Assembly (NCBI RefSeq): GCF_003550175.1
Contig: NZ_QXDF01000001.1
Coordinates: 396,501 to 460,500 of the forward strand
Direction: 5' to 3'
DNA from: Dichotomicrobium thermohalophilum
Lineage (GTDB): Bacteria; Pseudomonadota; Alphaproteobacteria; Rhizobiales; Rhodomicrobiaceae
Length of the DNA: 64,000 nucleotides
Numbering within the stretch: the stretch's first letter is position 1; the number at the start of each line of letters is the position of its first letter. Positions 26,416 to 36,499 of this stretch are shown here, one piece after another. The notes beneath the pieces were generated by a model. That model saw nothing but the letters and a program-made list of their open reading frames with translations, had not been told where the DNA came from and searched no databases. Made by a program: the position numbers and the translations under genes.

Positions 26416-28407
26416 TTAAGCCGCCGCGCCTTGCGGGTCGGCGAGCCGGGCGATATCCGCCATGATCGCGTTGAGCTGGAAATCCTTCGGCGTGTAGACC
26501 GCCGCGACGCCCGCCGCGCGCAGCGCCTGCGCGTCCTCATCCGGGATGATCCCGCCGACGATCACCGGCACATCGTCGATGCCGGCCGCGCGCATCCGCT
26601 CCATGATCTCGCGCACCAGCGGCATGTGGCTGCCCGACAGGATCGACAGGCCGATGACATGCACGCTCTCCTGCAGCGCGGTGTTGACGATGTGCTCCGG
26701 CGTCAGGCGGATGCCCTCGTAGACGACCTCCATGCCCGCGTCGCGCGCGCGCACGGCGATCTGCTCCGCGCCGTTGGAATGCCCGTCCAGCCCCGGCTTG
26801 CCGACCAGCAGCTTCAGCCGACGGCCCAGCCGCTGCGACACCGCCTCGACCTCGGCGCGCACCTCGCCAATGTTGCCGCGCGGCGGCATGGACGCGGCCG
26901 TCACGCCGGTCGGCGCGCGGTATTCGCCGAAGACCTCGCGCAGCGCGCCGCCCCATTCGCCGGTGGTCACGCCCGCCTTGGCGCACGCGATGGACGGCTC
27001 CATGATATTGCGCCCCTCCCCGGCGGCGGCCCGCAACTCGGCCAGCGCCGCCTCAACAGCCGCGCCGTCGCGCGCCGCGCGCCAGGCGTTCAGCCGCTCG
27101 ACCTGTTCGCGCTCGACCGCCTCGGGCACCGTCAGGATGTTGTCCGCGCCCGCCGACAGCGGCGACGGCTCGCTCTCGGTGTAGGCGTTCACGCCAACGA
27201 TCGTCAGCTCGCCGCTCTCGATCCGGCGCACCCGCTCGGAATGCGATTCCACCAGCTTCTGCTTCATGTACTGGATCGCCGCGATCGCGCCGCCTAGCTC
27301 GTCGATATGCGCCAATTCCGCGCGCGCCTCGTCTTTCAGCGCCTCGACCGTGCGCTCGATCTCTTCCGAGCCGTCGAAAATGTCGCCGAACTCCAGCAGG
27401 TCGGTCTCATAGGCCAGCACCTGTTGCAGACGCAGCGACCACTGCTGATCCCACGGGCGCGGCAGGCCCAGCGCCTCGTTCCACGCCGGAAGCTGGATCG
27501 CGCGGGCGCGGGCGCGTTTCGACAAAGTGACCGCCAGCATCGACAGCAGCATCCGGTAAGGGTTGTTCTCCGGCTGCTGCTCGGTCAGGCCGAGGCTGTT
27601 GACCTGCACGCCGTAGCGGAAGCGGCGCTTCTTCGGGTCCTCGACGCCGTAGCGCTCCCGGCAGATTTCGTCCCACAGATCGACGAAGGCGCGCATCTTC
27701 GACATCTCGGTGATGAAGCGCGTGCCCGCGTTCACGAAGAATGACATGCGCCCGACGACCTCGGGAAACTCGGCCTCGCTCACCTCGCCGGAGGCGCGCA
27801 CTGTGTCGAGCACCGCCGTGGCGATCGCCAGCGCGTAGGCCAGCTCCTGCATCGGCGTCGCGCCGGCTTCCTGCAGGTGATAGGAGCAGGTGTTGGTCGG
27901 GTTCCACTTCGGGATGTCGCGCCAGGCGTAGACGATCACGTCTTTGATAAGCCGCAGCGACGGCTCCGGCGGGAAGACATAGGTGCCGCGCGAGAGGTAT
28001 TCCTTGATGATGTCGTTCTGCACCGTGCCGGTAAGCTTGTCGCGGCTGACGCCCTGTTCGTCGGCTAGCGCCGCATAAAGCGCCAGCAGCCACGGCGCGG
28101 TGGCGTTGATCGTCATCGAGGTGTTCATCTGGTCGAGCGGAATCTGGTCGAACAGAACCCGCATGTCGCCCAGATGGCTGATCGGCACGCCCACCTTGCC
28201 GACCTCGCCTTTCGCCAGCGGATGATCTGAATCGTAGCCAGTTTGCGTCGGCAGATCGAAAGCGACCGAAAGCCCCGTCTGCCCCTTGGCCAGGTTGCTG
28301 CGGAAAAGCGCGTTGGACGCGGCAGCGGTCGAATGGCCCGCATAGGTGCGGAAGATCCAGGGCTTCTCGCGCTCGCGGGGCTTATCAGCGTCGGTGGGCT
28401 GGGTCAT
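26416..28407 (-). CDS. ecm: Ethylmalonyl-CoA mutase
   Basis: The 663-residue protein joins a mutase domain (about 1-520, with WIFRTYAGHSTA, FDLPTQTGYDSDHP and NTSMTINATAPW) to a C-terminal cobalamin-binding domain (about 535-655) with the GLDGHSNGAEQ motif containing the cobalt-ligand His. The length and N-terminus match MeaA/Ecm rather than methylmalonyl-CoA mutase. It converts ethylmalonyl-CoA to methylsuccinyl-CoA in the ethylmalonyl-CoA pathway for acetyl-CoA assimilation. It stands alone, as usual for this gene, with GAGGG upstream of ATG 28407. The other pathway enzymes are outside the window. Confidence 0.92.
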   Translation of the reverse strand: MTQPTDADKPREREKPWIFRTYAGHSTAAASNALFRSNLAKGQTGLSVAFDLPTQTGYDSDHPLAKGEVGKVGVPISHLGDMRVLFDQIPLDQMNTSMTINATAPWLLALYAALADEQGVSRDKLTGTVQNDIIKEYLSRGTYVFPPEPSLRLIKDVIVYAWRDIPKWNPTNTCSYHLQEAGATPMQELAYALAIATAVLDTVRASGEVSEAEFPEVVGRMSFFVNAGTRFITEMSKMRAFVDLWDEICRERYGVEDPKKRRFRYGVQVNSLGLTEQQPENNPYRMLLSMLAVTLSKRARARAIQLPAWNEALGLPRPWDQQWSLRLQQVLAYETDLLEFGDIFDGSEEIERTVEALKDEARAELAHIDELGGAIAAIQYMKQKLVESHSERVRRIESGELTIVGVNAYTESEPSPLSAGADNILTVPEAVEREQVERLNAWRAARDGAAVEAALAELRAAAGEGRNIMEPSIACAKAGVTTGEWGGALREVFGEYRAPTGVTAASMPPRGNIGEVRAEVEAVSQRLGRRLKLLVGKPGLDGHSNGAEQIAVRARDAGMEVVYEGIRLTPEHIVNTALQESVHVIGLSILSGSHMPLVREIMERMRAAGIDDVPVIVGGIIPDEDAQALRAAGVAAVYTPKDFQLNAIMADIARLADPQGAAA

Positions 28408-28472
28408 GCGTCACCCTCGATGATGCTTTGTCCGTCGCTCAGGCGCGCCGACGTTGGCCGGCGCGCGGATTG

Positions 28473-28730
28473 CTATCTTCGGAACAGTCCGATCACGAAC
28501 AGCACGATGATCGCGCCGATGGCGGCGGTGATGATCGTCCCGATCAGGCCGGGCGCGAGCGAAATGCCAAGGAATCCAAAAACGTAATTTCCAACAAACG
28601 CGCCGATAATGCCGAGAATGACATTACCGACGAAACCGAAGCCGCCGCCCTTGACGACCAGGCCGGCGAGAAAACCGGCGACCAGGCCGACCAGCACAAG
28701 GACGATCAGCGCTTCCAGCGTAACGGGCAT
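28473..28730 (-). CDS. GlsB/YeaQ/YmgE-family small membrane protein
   Basis: The 85-residue protein is almost entirely hydrophobic, with three membrane segments and Gly-rich motifs (GLVAGFLAGLVVKGGGFGFVGN, then GIIGAFVGNYVFG) typical of the transglycosylase-associated/YeaQ family. These are stress-induced inner-membrane proteins whose role is unclear. A strong GGAGG five bases before the ATG at 28730 fixes the start. It lies upstream of ecm on the same strand, with 65 bp between. Confidence 0.88.
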   Translation of the reverse strand: MPVTLEALIVLVLVGLVAGFLAGLVVKGGGFGFVGNVILGIIGAFVGNYVFGFLGISLAPGLIGTIITAAIGAIIVLFVIGLFRR

Positions 28731-28942
28731 CCGTACCTCCCCATATTTCGATGCGCTCCCAATCTGTCGCTGCGCACCCCTTCTTTGTTTATGATATCAC
28801 TCCATTTGGCTTTGGCCGTATATCATACCGAAGTGTAGCGTAGATTGTTGCAGCGCAAAACTTCCTTTCGTAAATGACGGTGACGCGTTCCTTCGCGCTA
28901 CTGATGCGCGCGGCATAGGGACGGCCATCTCGGAGAGGGCGC

Positions 28943-29278
28943 ATGGGGACCTTTTCGGCATCCTTGAAATTCATCCTGACCATCGTGCTGGGCGCGTTCG
29001 CCTTTGCGGCGACAGCCATACAGCAGCCTACGCTCATGCGCGAATTCCTCAGCATCGCGCGACGGGTCCCCGAACATTTCGCCGCCTCCGGATTGTCAGA
29101 TGAGTACCTCGTCTGGGTGGATATCCTGCTCGGTGGCGACAAGCTGGTGTTCATCGGTTATCTGATTGCGGCGCGGATCGTGGTCGGTCTGCTGGCCGGG
29201 TTGCTCGGGAGTATCTTTGGATTCGGGATGCGGCGTCGCCCTGTGCGCGAGCCGAGCCCGTTCGCCGGCTGGGATTGA
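28943..29278 (+). CDS. Small membrane protein, unknown function
   Basis: The 111-residue product has two hydrophobic helices (about 8-25 and 65-90) around a short loop (REFLSIARRVPEHFAASG). The ATG at 28943 has GGAGAGG nine bases upstream. I recognise no family. It is followed after 39 bases by another small membrane protein gene, perhaps in the same transcript. Confidence 0.65.
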   Translation: MGTFSASLKFILTIVLGAFAFAATAIQQPTLMREFLSIARRVPEHFAASGLSDEYLVWVDILLGGDKLVFIGYLIAARIVVGLLAGLLGSIFGFGMRRRPVREPSPFAGWD

Positions 29279-29317
29279 GCCGATCATGCCGCGCTCTGAA
29301 TCTCCGGAGCCGGGCCT

Positions 29318-29617
29318 ATGTGGAACCACCACCGACAAGCCCGCAGGGACAGCCGCAAACGCGCGATGCGCGCGGCGCAGGCGCGGGCCGCCCGGCGCGG
29401 CAGGGGCGAGCCGGCGCCCGCACCGGAGGCCGAAACGGCCGAAGACCCGCCGCAGGTTGAAGAGCCGCAGCCGAATGCTGCGCCAGATCCGGAGCCGCCA
29501 GCGGAGCCACTGCCTGTGCAACATGACCCGGCAGGCAACCTTGTCTGGGTCGGGTTGGTGCTGCTCACGCTCATCCTCGGAGGATTCATGGCCGCGCTGC
29601 TCTTCATGCTGGGCTAG
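29318..29617 (+). CDS. Small tail-anchored membrane protein, unknown
   Basis: The 99-residue product has an Arg/Ala-rich basic N-terminus (1-31), a Pro/Glu-rich acidic linker (32-70) and one C-terminal membrane segment (about 75-97, WVGLVLLTLILGGFMAALL). This layout suggests a tail-anchored protein. GGAG lies upstream of the ATG at 29318. No family is recognised; it is real rather than a shadow because no better frame covers the interval and the membrane segment is well formed. Confidence 0.55.
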   Translation: MWNHHRQARRDSRKRAMRAAQARAARRGRGEPAPAPEAETAEDPPQVEEPQPNAAPDPEPPAEPLPVQHDPAGNLVWVGLVLLTLILGGFMAALLFMLG

Positions 29618-29686
29618 CCGCGCGGGCGGCGAATTGTCATCTGGCCGCGCCCGTCGCGCGCATTAGGTCTGGCACAGGAGGATGAC

Positions 29687-30886
29687 ATGAGCGAAACCAG
29701 TCACGCCGACAGGCAGACGGAGATCGTGGTTGTCGGCGCAGGGCCGGCCGGGTTGGCGGCCGCGCTGTCGCTGGCGCAGGCGGGTTATGAGGTCATTTGC
29801 GCGGGGCAGCCTTTTGCGCCGACCGACACGCGTACGACAGCGCTGCTGCAGCCCTCGATCGAGCTGCTCGACGACATCGGCGTCTGGGATGACTGCCAGG
29901 CAGAGGCAGCGCCGCTCAATACGCTCAGGCTGATCGACGATACCGGTCGGTTGTTCCGCGCGCCGGATGCCGCCTTCCACGCCGAGGAGCTGGGCGACGG
30001 GCCGTTCGGCTACAACATCCCGAACCATGCGCTCGTTCAGGCGCTGCATCGCGCCATCGCTGAGCGCGAACACGTGACGTTCCAGCCCACGCAAGCCGTC
30101 ACCGATGTCGCACCCGGAGCAGACGGCGTGCGCGTTACGCTAAGCGAAGGGCCCAGGATTGACGCGCGGCTTGTCGTTGGCGCGGACGGTCGCCGCTCGC
30201 TCTGCCGCAAGCGGGCAGGCATCAAGGCGCAGAGCTGGGACTATCCGCAGACCGCTATCGCGTGCAACTTCAAGCATACCCGTGCGCACCGGGACACCTG
30301 CATCGAATTGCACACAGCCAGCGGGCCGCTCACCGCTGTGCCCCTGCCGGATGGCTGGTCGAGCCTCGTCTGGGTCGAGCGGCCGGAGGAAGCTGAACGG
30401 CTGCGCGAGCTTGATGAGGCAGGCTTCGCGCGCGAGCTCGAGCGGTCTCTGCACTATGCGCTGGGGCGCGTGACCGAAGTTGGCCCCCGGGGCACTTTCC
30501 CGCTTTCCGGCCTCCAGGCGCGGGATTTAGCGAAGAACCGCATTGCGCTCGTGGGTGAGGCCGCGCATGTCGTCCCGCCGATTGGCGCGCAGGGACTGAA
30601 CCTTGGCTATCGCGATGTGGCGGCGTTGACGCGGTCTGTCAAAGAGGCGAGCGGCGACCCCGGCGGCGAACCCGTCATGCGCAGCTATAACCTGGCGCGG
30701 CGCGGCGATGTCATGACGCGCACGCTGGCCGCCGACATGCTCAACCGCACGCTCTATTCGGGTTTTCTGCCGTTCCAGCTTGCACGCGGCGCGGGGCTTT
30801 ATCTGGTCAACGCGGTGGGTCCGCTACGCCGGCTTTTGATGCGGGAGGGGCTCACACCTGCTGGGAGCCGTCACCTGCCAGGATGA
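29687..30886 (+). CDS. UbiH/COQ6-family FAD-dependent hydroxylase
   Basis: The 399-residue protein has a GxGxxG fold (VVGAGPAGLAAALSLA, 15-30), the DG motif (ARLVVGADGRRSL) and the ribityl motif GEAAHVVPPIGAQGLNLGYRD, which is the UbiH-family signature; the first Asp of GDAAH is Glu here. It probably hydroxylates the ubiquinone ring during ubiquinone synthesis. A perfect AGGAGG five bases before the ATG at 29687 fixes the start. Its 3' end overlaps the converging coiled-coil gene by 35 bp. Confidence 0.87.
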   Translation: MSETSHADRQTEIVVVGAGPAGLAAALSLAQAGYEVICAGQPFAPTDTRTTALLQPSIELLDDIGVWDDCQAEAAPLNTLRLIDDTGRLFRAPDAAFHAEELGDGPFGYNIPNHALVQALHRAIAEREHVTFQPTQAVTDVAPGADGVRVTLSEGPRIDARLVVGADGRRSLCRKRAGIKAQSWDYPQTAIACNFKHTRAHRDTCIELHTASGPLTAVPLPDGWSSLVWVERPEEAERLRELDEAGFARELERSLHYALGRVTEVGPRGTFPLSGLQARDLAKNRIALVGEAAHVVPPIGAQGLNLGYRDVAALTRSVKEASGDPGGEPVMRSYNLARRGDVMTRTLAADMLNRTLYSGFLPFQLARGAGLYLVNAVGPLRRLLMREGLTPAGSRHLPG

Positions 30887-32240
30887 TGCCGGGCAGGATC
30901 ACGCGCCCTTCGGTTTCGTTGCGCGCGGGAGTCGGCTCCTTCTTGTCCGCCTTTGAGGTTGAGGTCGGCGCCTGCTGACGATCGGTGATCGCCGGGAGGC
31001 GCCAGCCGCCACCGGAAAGCTGTGCATAAAGCATCGCGAAGCTCGCGGCGATCAAAAGCGCGACAACCACCGCCAGCCCGAGCCGTGAGATCAGGCTGCT
31101 GCCGGAACGGGCGGGCGCGCTGCGCGTGGTCTGCTCCGAGAGGCGCGGTCGTGACACGTGGCCTGAGCGACGTTGCGGGGAGGGGCTGCGCTTTTCGGGA
31201 AGCGGCGCAGACCAGCCCGAAGCGCCTGCGGCCTCACCGGCAGCGGCAGGTTGCGGCGTCAGCACCTTGCGGGTGATGAGCGTCAACTCGTTGATCCGCC
31301 CGCGCAGGTCCTCCAGCCCATCCTCCAGCGTCTGCTGGATCACGCCGGCCTCATGGCGCAGGGTCCGGGTTTCGTCCATGCAACCGTTCAGGCCCTCCTC
31401 AAGCCGGGCGAAGCGATGCTCGGGGGCCGCCTCGCGCACGGCTTTGGCCACATGGTGGGCCGTGGCTTTCGCGGTCTGGCGGGCAACAGTGGCGCTTGCG
31501 CGGATGGCGAGGCGCTGCGTGCCCTTCTTCATCGACTCCAACTCGCTCATCGCACGGTCGAAACCGTGCTGGAGGCTCTGCAGGCGCGTGTCGAGCGTCT
31601 CGAGGCGCGGCCCATCATCCGGCGCGATTGCTTCGCGGATGCGCGCGTCGACCATGCTGAGGATCTTGTCGTTGGCTTGCTGCTGGCGCTCCACGGAGTC
31701 GGCGAGCTTGCGCTCCATCGCGTTCAGCCGCTCGCGGGCGTCTTCCAGCGCGGCGTCGGCGCTTGCGGACGGCGTCTGTTGCGTCAGGGCCTCTTCGAGC
31801 TGGCCGCGCAGCGCCGCAAAGCGCTGGTCGAGCCAGGCGCGGCTCGCCACGTCCAGCCCCGGCGGGGCGTTATCGGCCCAGCTTTTGTCGCCGAGTTGCG
31901 CGGCCATGTCGGCCAGCGCCGCCTGAATGCGGCGCTCATAATAGCGCGTGCGCGCGGCGTGTTCCTCGTCGTTCTGGCTTCCGTCTTGTTCCGGCGGATC
32001 CCGCCTTGCGCGATGCTCCAGGGAATCGCGAAAGGCCGCCACGCGCGCTTGCATGTCGCGCACGTCCTCGCCGCCGACCTGCCCTGTCTGAGCGCGGTAG
32101 CCCAGCCGGTCGAGATGATTGCGCAGCTCACGCAGCGTGAAGGGGAAATCCTCTGCCTCCGCCCGGGCATGCCACGCACCGCGCCCCTCGGCCGCGTCGG
32201 CCTCCGGCGTCGCGCCAATATGCGGATGAGACGTGGACAT
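30852..32240 (-). CDS. Coiled-coil protein with C-terminal membrane segment (PodJ-like N-terminal half?)
   Basis: The 462-residue product has a short N-terminal domain (about 20-60, FTLRELRNHLDRLGY) and a long, heptad-rich coiled coil (about 75-325). A Pro/Ser/Arg linker, one membrane segment (about 386-408) and a 54-residue external tail follow. The layout recalls polarity proteins of the PodJ/PodJL type of Hyphomicrobiales, but the Sel1 repeats and peptidoglycan-binding domain of PodJ are missing. No other motif is seen. The ATG at 32240 fits; the frame continues to 32297. Its 3' end overlaps the converging UbiH-like gene. Confidence 0.65.
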   Translation of the reverse strand: MSTSHPHIGATPEADAAEGRGAWHARAEAEDFPFTLRELRNHLDRLGYRAQTGQVGGEDVRDMQARVAAFRDSLEHRARRDPPEQDGSQNDEEHAARTRYYERRIQAALADMAAQLGDKSWADNAPPGLDVASRAWLDQRFAALRGQLEEALTQQTPSASADAALEDARERLNAMERKLADSVERQQQANDKILSMVDARIREAIAPDDGPRLETLDTRLQSLQHGFDRAMSELESMKKGTQRLAIRASATVARQTAKATAHHVAKAVREAAPEHRFARLEEGLNGCMDETRTLRHEAGVIQQTLEDGLEDLRGRINELTLITRKVLTPQPAAAGEAAGASGWSAPLPEKRSPSPQRRSGHVSRPRLSEQTTRSAPARSGSSLISRLGLAVVVALLIAASFAMLYAQLSGGGWRLPAITDRQQAPTSTSKADKKEPTPARNETEGRVILPGIILAGDGSQQV

Positions 32241-32454
32241 CGCCCATGACCCGTGGTTTCCGGCTGGCGCCTGCGCTCCTCGCGCAAAACGGCACAAAGG
32301 CGCTGGCGGCGCACGCCTTCAGATCGCGCCGCCTGACCGCGCCCGCGCAAGCATTCTTCCCGGAAACCACGTTGGCCGGACGGCGTAAAAAAAGCGTAAA
32401 ATACTGATGCAATTAAAGAAGCTGCAGAGAAATTCCTTTAGGGATGAGGCATTC

Positions 32455-34743
32455 TCAGCTTTCCTCGCAGCTCTGCGCTTCCACTGCCGCAATCGCGGTC
32501 ATGTTCACCACGCCCCGCGCGGTTACCGATGGCGTAAGGATATGCGCCGGCTTCGCCGCGCCCAGCAGGATAGGGCCGACGGGCAGCGCATTGCTTACCG
32601 TCTTGAGCAGGTGAAAGACGATGTTCGCGGCGTCGAGGTTCGGCATGATCAGCATGTTCGCCTCGCCGGTGAGCGTTGAGAGTGGATAGACGCGCTTACG
32701 GTAGGCCTCGTCCAGGGCCGCGTCCCCATGCATCTCGCCCTCAACCTCCAACTCCGGTGCTTTTCGCCGGATCAGCTCGACCGCTTCGCGCATCTTCTGT
32801 GCGCTGGGAGTGTCGCGACTCCCGAACGCCGAGTGAGACAAAAGCGCGATCTTGGGCGTCATGCCGAAGCGGCAGACCTGCTTGGCCGAGAGGATGCACA
32901 TGTCGGCGATTTCGTCCGCCGTGGGGTCTGTGGTGACATGCGTGTCTGCAAGAAAATAGGCACCGTTCGACACGATGATGAGGCTGAGCGCCGAGAAGTC
33001 GCGTACGCCGGGCGCGACGCCGATCACATCGCGGATATGCGCCAGATGCGCGTCGAAGCGTCCTTCAAGCCCGCAAATCATGGCGTCGGCCTCGCCGCGC
33101 TCCACAGCGAGCGCCGCGATGACGGTCGATGAGGTGCGCACCACCGTTCGCGCCCGGTCGGGCGTGACGCCGCGCCGCCACGTGCGCCGGAGATAGGTGT
33201 CGACATAGTCGCGGTAGCGCGGGTCGTCCTGCGGGTTGATCAGCTCGAAATCCTTGCCGGGCTCTATGGACAGGCCGTAACGGTCGAGCCGTGTCCGCAC
33301 GACATCCGGCCGGCCGACGAGGATCGGCTGCGCAAGCCCTTCCTCGATAGAGACCTGCGCGGCGCGCAGGACGCGCTCGTCCTCCCCCTCGGCGTAGATC
33401 ACCCGCTTGGTCGCCGTCCGCGCCTGCGTGAACAGCGGCTTCATGACAAGGCCGGAGCGGAAGACGAAGCGGTTGAGCCGGTCATTGTAGGCGTCGAAAT
33501 CCTCGATGGGCCGGCGAGCGACGCCGCTGTCCATCGCCGCGCGCGCGACGGCCGGCGCGATGCGCAGGATCAGGCGCGGATCGAAGGGCGTCGGGATCAG
33601 GAAATCGGGGCCGAACAGCCGGGTCTGACCGCCATAAGCGCGCGCCGCGACATCCGAGGACGGTTCGCGCGCCAGCGCCGCGATCGCCTTGACCGCCGCG
33701 AGCTTCATTTCATCGTTGATCTGCGTCGCGCCGACATCGAGCGCGCCACGGAACAGGTAGGGAAAGCACAGGACATTGTTCACCTGGTTCGGGAAGTCGG
33801 ACCGGCCCGTGCAGATCATGACATCCGGCCGGGCTTCCTTCGCCACGTCGGGCATGATCTCCGGGATCGGGTTGGCCAGCGCCAGGACGAGAGGGCGCTC
33901 GGCCATGTGCTGGAGCATCTCGGGCTTCAGGACGCCGCCGGTCGACAACCCGAGGAAGACATCCGCGTCGGGGATGACGTCGGCGAGCGTGCGATGCGCC
34001 GTTTCGCGCGCGAATTTCGCCTTCCAGCGGTCCATGCTCTCGGCGCGGCCGGTATGCACGACGCCGTCGATATCCGTGACCCAGATATTCTCGCGTCGCG
34101 CGCCCAGGAGGAGAAGCATGTTCAGGCAGGCCAGAGCTGCCGCCCCGGCGCCCGCGGTAACGATCTTTACGTCCTCGATGCGTTTGTCAGCAATCGACAG
34201 CCCGTTCTGAATTGCGGCGGCGACGATGATCGCGGTGCCGTGCTGGTCATCGTGCAGCACGGGGATGTTCATCCGCTGAATGAGTGCTTCCTCGATCTCG
34301 AAGCACTCGGGTGCCTTGATGTCCTCGAGGTTGATTCCTCCAAAGGTGGGCTCAAGGGCGGTCGCGACCTCGCAGAACTTTTCCGGGTCGTCGGCCTTCA
34401 CTTCCAGATCGAACACGTCGATCCCGGCGAACTTCTTGAAGAGGACCGCCTTGCCTTCCATCACCGGCTTGGAGGCGAGCGGGCCGATATTGCCGAGGCC
34501 CAGAACGGCCGTGCCATTCGTCAGAACAGCGACAAGATTGCTGCGCGAGGTGAGGTTGTCGACCTCCTCCGGATCCTCGACGATCGCCTCGCAGGGCGTT
34601 GCGACGCCGGGGGAGTAGGCGAGCGCCAGGTCGCGCTGGTTGCCGAGCGGTTTGGTCGGGGTGACCTCAATCTTCCCCGGCTGCGGATGGCGGTGATAAT
34701 GCAGCGCGCCGGATTTCAGGTCCTCGGAGGCATCGTTGGACAT
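32455..34743 (-). CDS. maeB: NADP-dependent malic enzyme with phosphotransacetylase-like domain
   Basis: The 762-residue protein has the malic enzyme domain first (about 1-430: [41 protein letters not shown], and the NADP fold [15 protein letters not shown]). A C-terminal phosphotransacetylase-like domain follows (about 440-760: [28 protein letters not shown]). This fused form is MaeB. It decarboxylates malate to pyruvate and makes NADPH, and the C-terminal part is thought to sense acetyl-CoA. The ATG at 34743 has AAGGA nine bases upstream. It is divergent from ggt. Confidence 0.95.
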   Translation of the reverse strand: MSNDASEDLKSGALHYHRHPQPGKIEVTPTKPLGNQRDLALAYSPGVATPCEAIVEDPEEVDNLTSRSNLVAVLTNGTAVLGLGNIGPLASKPVMEGKAVLFKKFAGIDVFDLEVKADDPEKFCEVATALEPTFGGINLEDIKAPECFEIEEALIQRMNIPVLHDDQHGTAIIVAAAIQNGLSIADKRIEDVKIVTAGAGAAALACLNMLLLLGARRENIWVTDIDGVVHTGRAESMDRWKAKFARETAHRTLADVIPDADVFLGLSTGGVLKPEMLQHMAERPLVLALANPIPEIMPDVAKEARPDVMICTGRSDFPNQVNNVLCFPYLFRGALDVGATQINDEMKLAAVKAIAALAREPSSDVAARAYGGQTRLFGPDFLIPTPFDPRLILRIAPAVARAAMDSGVARRPIEDFDAYNDRLNRFVFRSGLVMKPLFTQARTATKRVIYAEGEDERVLRAAQVSIEEGLAQPILVGRPDVVRTRLDRYGLSIEPGKDFELINPQDDPRYRDYVDTYLRRTWRRGVTPDRARTVVRTSSTVIAALAVERGEADAMICGLEGRFDAHLAHIRDVIGVAPGVRDFSALSLIIVSNGAYFLADTHVTTDPTADEIADMCILSAKQVCRFGMTPKIALLSHSAFGSRDTPSAQKMREAVELIRRKAPELEVEGEMHGDAALDEAYRKRVYPLSTLTGEANMLIMPNLDAANIVFHLLKTVSNALPVGPILLGAAKPAHILTPSVTARGVVNMTAIAAVEAQSCEES

Positions 34744-34948
34744 GACGGCATATCCTTGGGCGGTCAGTGTTCTCATTGGGCGTATGACGCGCCTTACGCA
34801 TCTTAAGACATAGACAGTTCGGGTCCACACCGCCACCGCCCTTGCCGGCAAAACTTTCCACGTGCGCTCGATTGGACGCCATGCTTGGCGCGGGCGTGCA
34901 AAAGCGGTAAGCCAGGGCCAAGGGCGCGCGATCGAGCAGGATAAGGTC

Positions 34949-36454
34949 ATGGTCAAGGGCGTAGCGGCAGCAGGGCATGTGGTCACGGCGCGGGCGGCGA
35001 CCGACGTGTTGGCTGAAGGCGGCAACGCCTTCGATGCAGCCTGCGCGGCGATGCTTACGGCTTGTGTGTGCGAGCCGGTACTGGCCTCGCCTGGTGGCGG
35101 GGGCTTCCTCATGGCGCAGACGGCGGACGGTGAGGCGACGCTTTACGACTTCTTCGCTCAGACACCGAAGCATAAGCGCCCGCAGGAGGATGTCGAGTTC
35201 AAGGCGATCCAGGCGGATTTCGGACCGGCCACACAGGAGTTTCACATCGGGGCCGGTGCGAGCGCGACGCCGGGCTTCGTGCCGGGGCTGTTCGCCGTAC
35301 ACGGCGATCTGGGCCGGCTGCCGATGAGCAAGGTTGCCGCGCCGGCCATACAGGCTGCGCGCGAGGGCGTGAAGACCGAGCCGATCCACGCTTACATCTA
35401 CACCGTCGTTGCGCCGATCATTTGGGCGACGCAGCCGTCCCGCGAGCTGTTCGCGCCGAAAGGCGCGCTCCCAGAGACCGGCGACGTGCATGCCAACCCC
35501 GATCTGGCTGCGACATATGAGGCTCTGGCGGCGGAAGGGGCGGACTACTTCGTCAACGGCAAGGCGGGGCAGGCGATCATCGCACAGGCCAAAGAGCATG
35601 GGGGGCATCTGACAATCGACGACCTGCGGGGCTATGAGGTTGCGCGGCGCAAACCTCTGACCTGGACGCACCGCGAGCATCGACTTTCGCTGAATGCAGC
35701 GCCGGCGGCCAGCGGGCCGCTGATTGCGCTGGCACTGGCCTTCGCGGAGAATGAAGCGCCGAGGCCGGATCCGGTCACGATTGCCCGTATCATGGAAAGG
35801 GTAAACGCCGCGCGTCCCGATCTTCTGGACAAGCTTACGGAAGATGTCGCGCCGGAGGCGATCGCCGCGGAAATCGCCAAGCTCGCCGGCCTCAAGCCGG
35901 CGCATCGCGGGACAACTCATATCAGCATCATCGACGGCGACGGCAACGCCGCGAGCGTGAGTATCTCCAACGGTGAGGGCAACGGCCATATCGTCGATGG
36001 CTGCGGCTTCATGCTCAACAACATGCTCGGCGAGGAAGACCTGCACCCCGACGGCTTCCACGCCTGGACACCCGACACGCGGCTCTCCAGCATGATGGCG
36101 CCCACGATCATCACCGCGCCCGATGGCGGGCTGACAGCGCTTGGTACGGGCGGCTCGAACAGAATCCGGTCGGCGATTTTCCAAGTCGCGCTCAACCTGA
36201 TCGACCGCAGGATGGCCATCGACGAGGCCGTCGCCGCGCCGCGCCTGCATGTCGAGAAATGCGGCAAAGTGAGCTTCGAGGACCTGTTCGATCCGGTCGA
36301 CCGGGACGCCCTGCTCGACGCCTTCCCAGAGGCGCATCCGTGGCCGGAGCGCAACCTGTTCTTCGGCGGCGTGCACGCGGCCGCGCGCCAGGCCGACGGA
36401 GTGCTGCAAGGTGCTGGCGATCCGCGCCGCGGTGGTGTATCGCTCACCGCGTAA
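34949..36454 (+). CDS. ggt: Gamma-glutamyltransferase, no signal peptide
   Basis: The 501-residue protein matches the Ntn-hydrolase GGT family. The N-terminal ATDVLAEGGNAFDAACAA and SPGGGGFLM are typical, and the self-cleavage/nucleophile Thr322 lies in RGTTHISIIDGDGNA. The small-subunit motifs NNMLGEED and TGGSNRIRSA follow. Most GGTs act in the periplasm on glutathione, but here the N-terminus (MVKGVAAAGHVVTA) has no signal peptide, so it may be a cytoplasmic enzyme or act on another gamma-glutamyl compound. The ATG at 34949 has AGGATAAGG upstream. Confidence 0.88.
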   Translation: MVKGVAAAGHVVTARAATDVLAEGGNAFDAACAAMLTACVCEPVLASPGGGGFLMAQTADGEATLYDFFAQTPKHKRPQEDVEFKAIQADFGPATQEFHIGAGASATPGFVPGLFAVHGDLGRLPMSKVAAPAIQAAREGVKTEPIHAYIYTVVAPIIWATQPSRELFAPKGALPETGDVHANPDLAATYEALAAEGADYFVNGKAGQAIIAQAKEHGGHLTIDDLRGYEVARRKPLTWTHREHRLSLNAAPAASGPLIALALAFAENEAPRPDPVTIARIMERVNAARPDLLDKLTEDVAPEAIAAEIAKLAGLKPAHRGTTHISIIDGDGNAASVSISNGEGNGHIVDGCGFMLNNMLGEEDLHPDGFHAWTPDTRLSSMMAPTIITAPDGGLTALGTGGSNRIRSAIFQVALNLIDRRMAIDEAVAAPRLHVEKCGKVSFEDLFDPVDRDALLDAFPEAHPWPERNLFFGGVHAAARQADGVLQGAGDPRRGGVSLTA

Positions 36455-36499
36455 TGTTGCCGGCATCATTCCCACGCTATTCCGCGTAAGGAGTTCAAC

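Noticed and set aside
34667-36475. A 602-codon open frame on the minus strand opposite gamma-glutamyltransferase
   Set aside because: GC-rich genes produce long antisense open frames; its product is Arg/His-rich with no fold, whereas the plus-strand frame has full GGT motifs.
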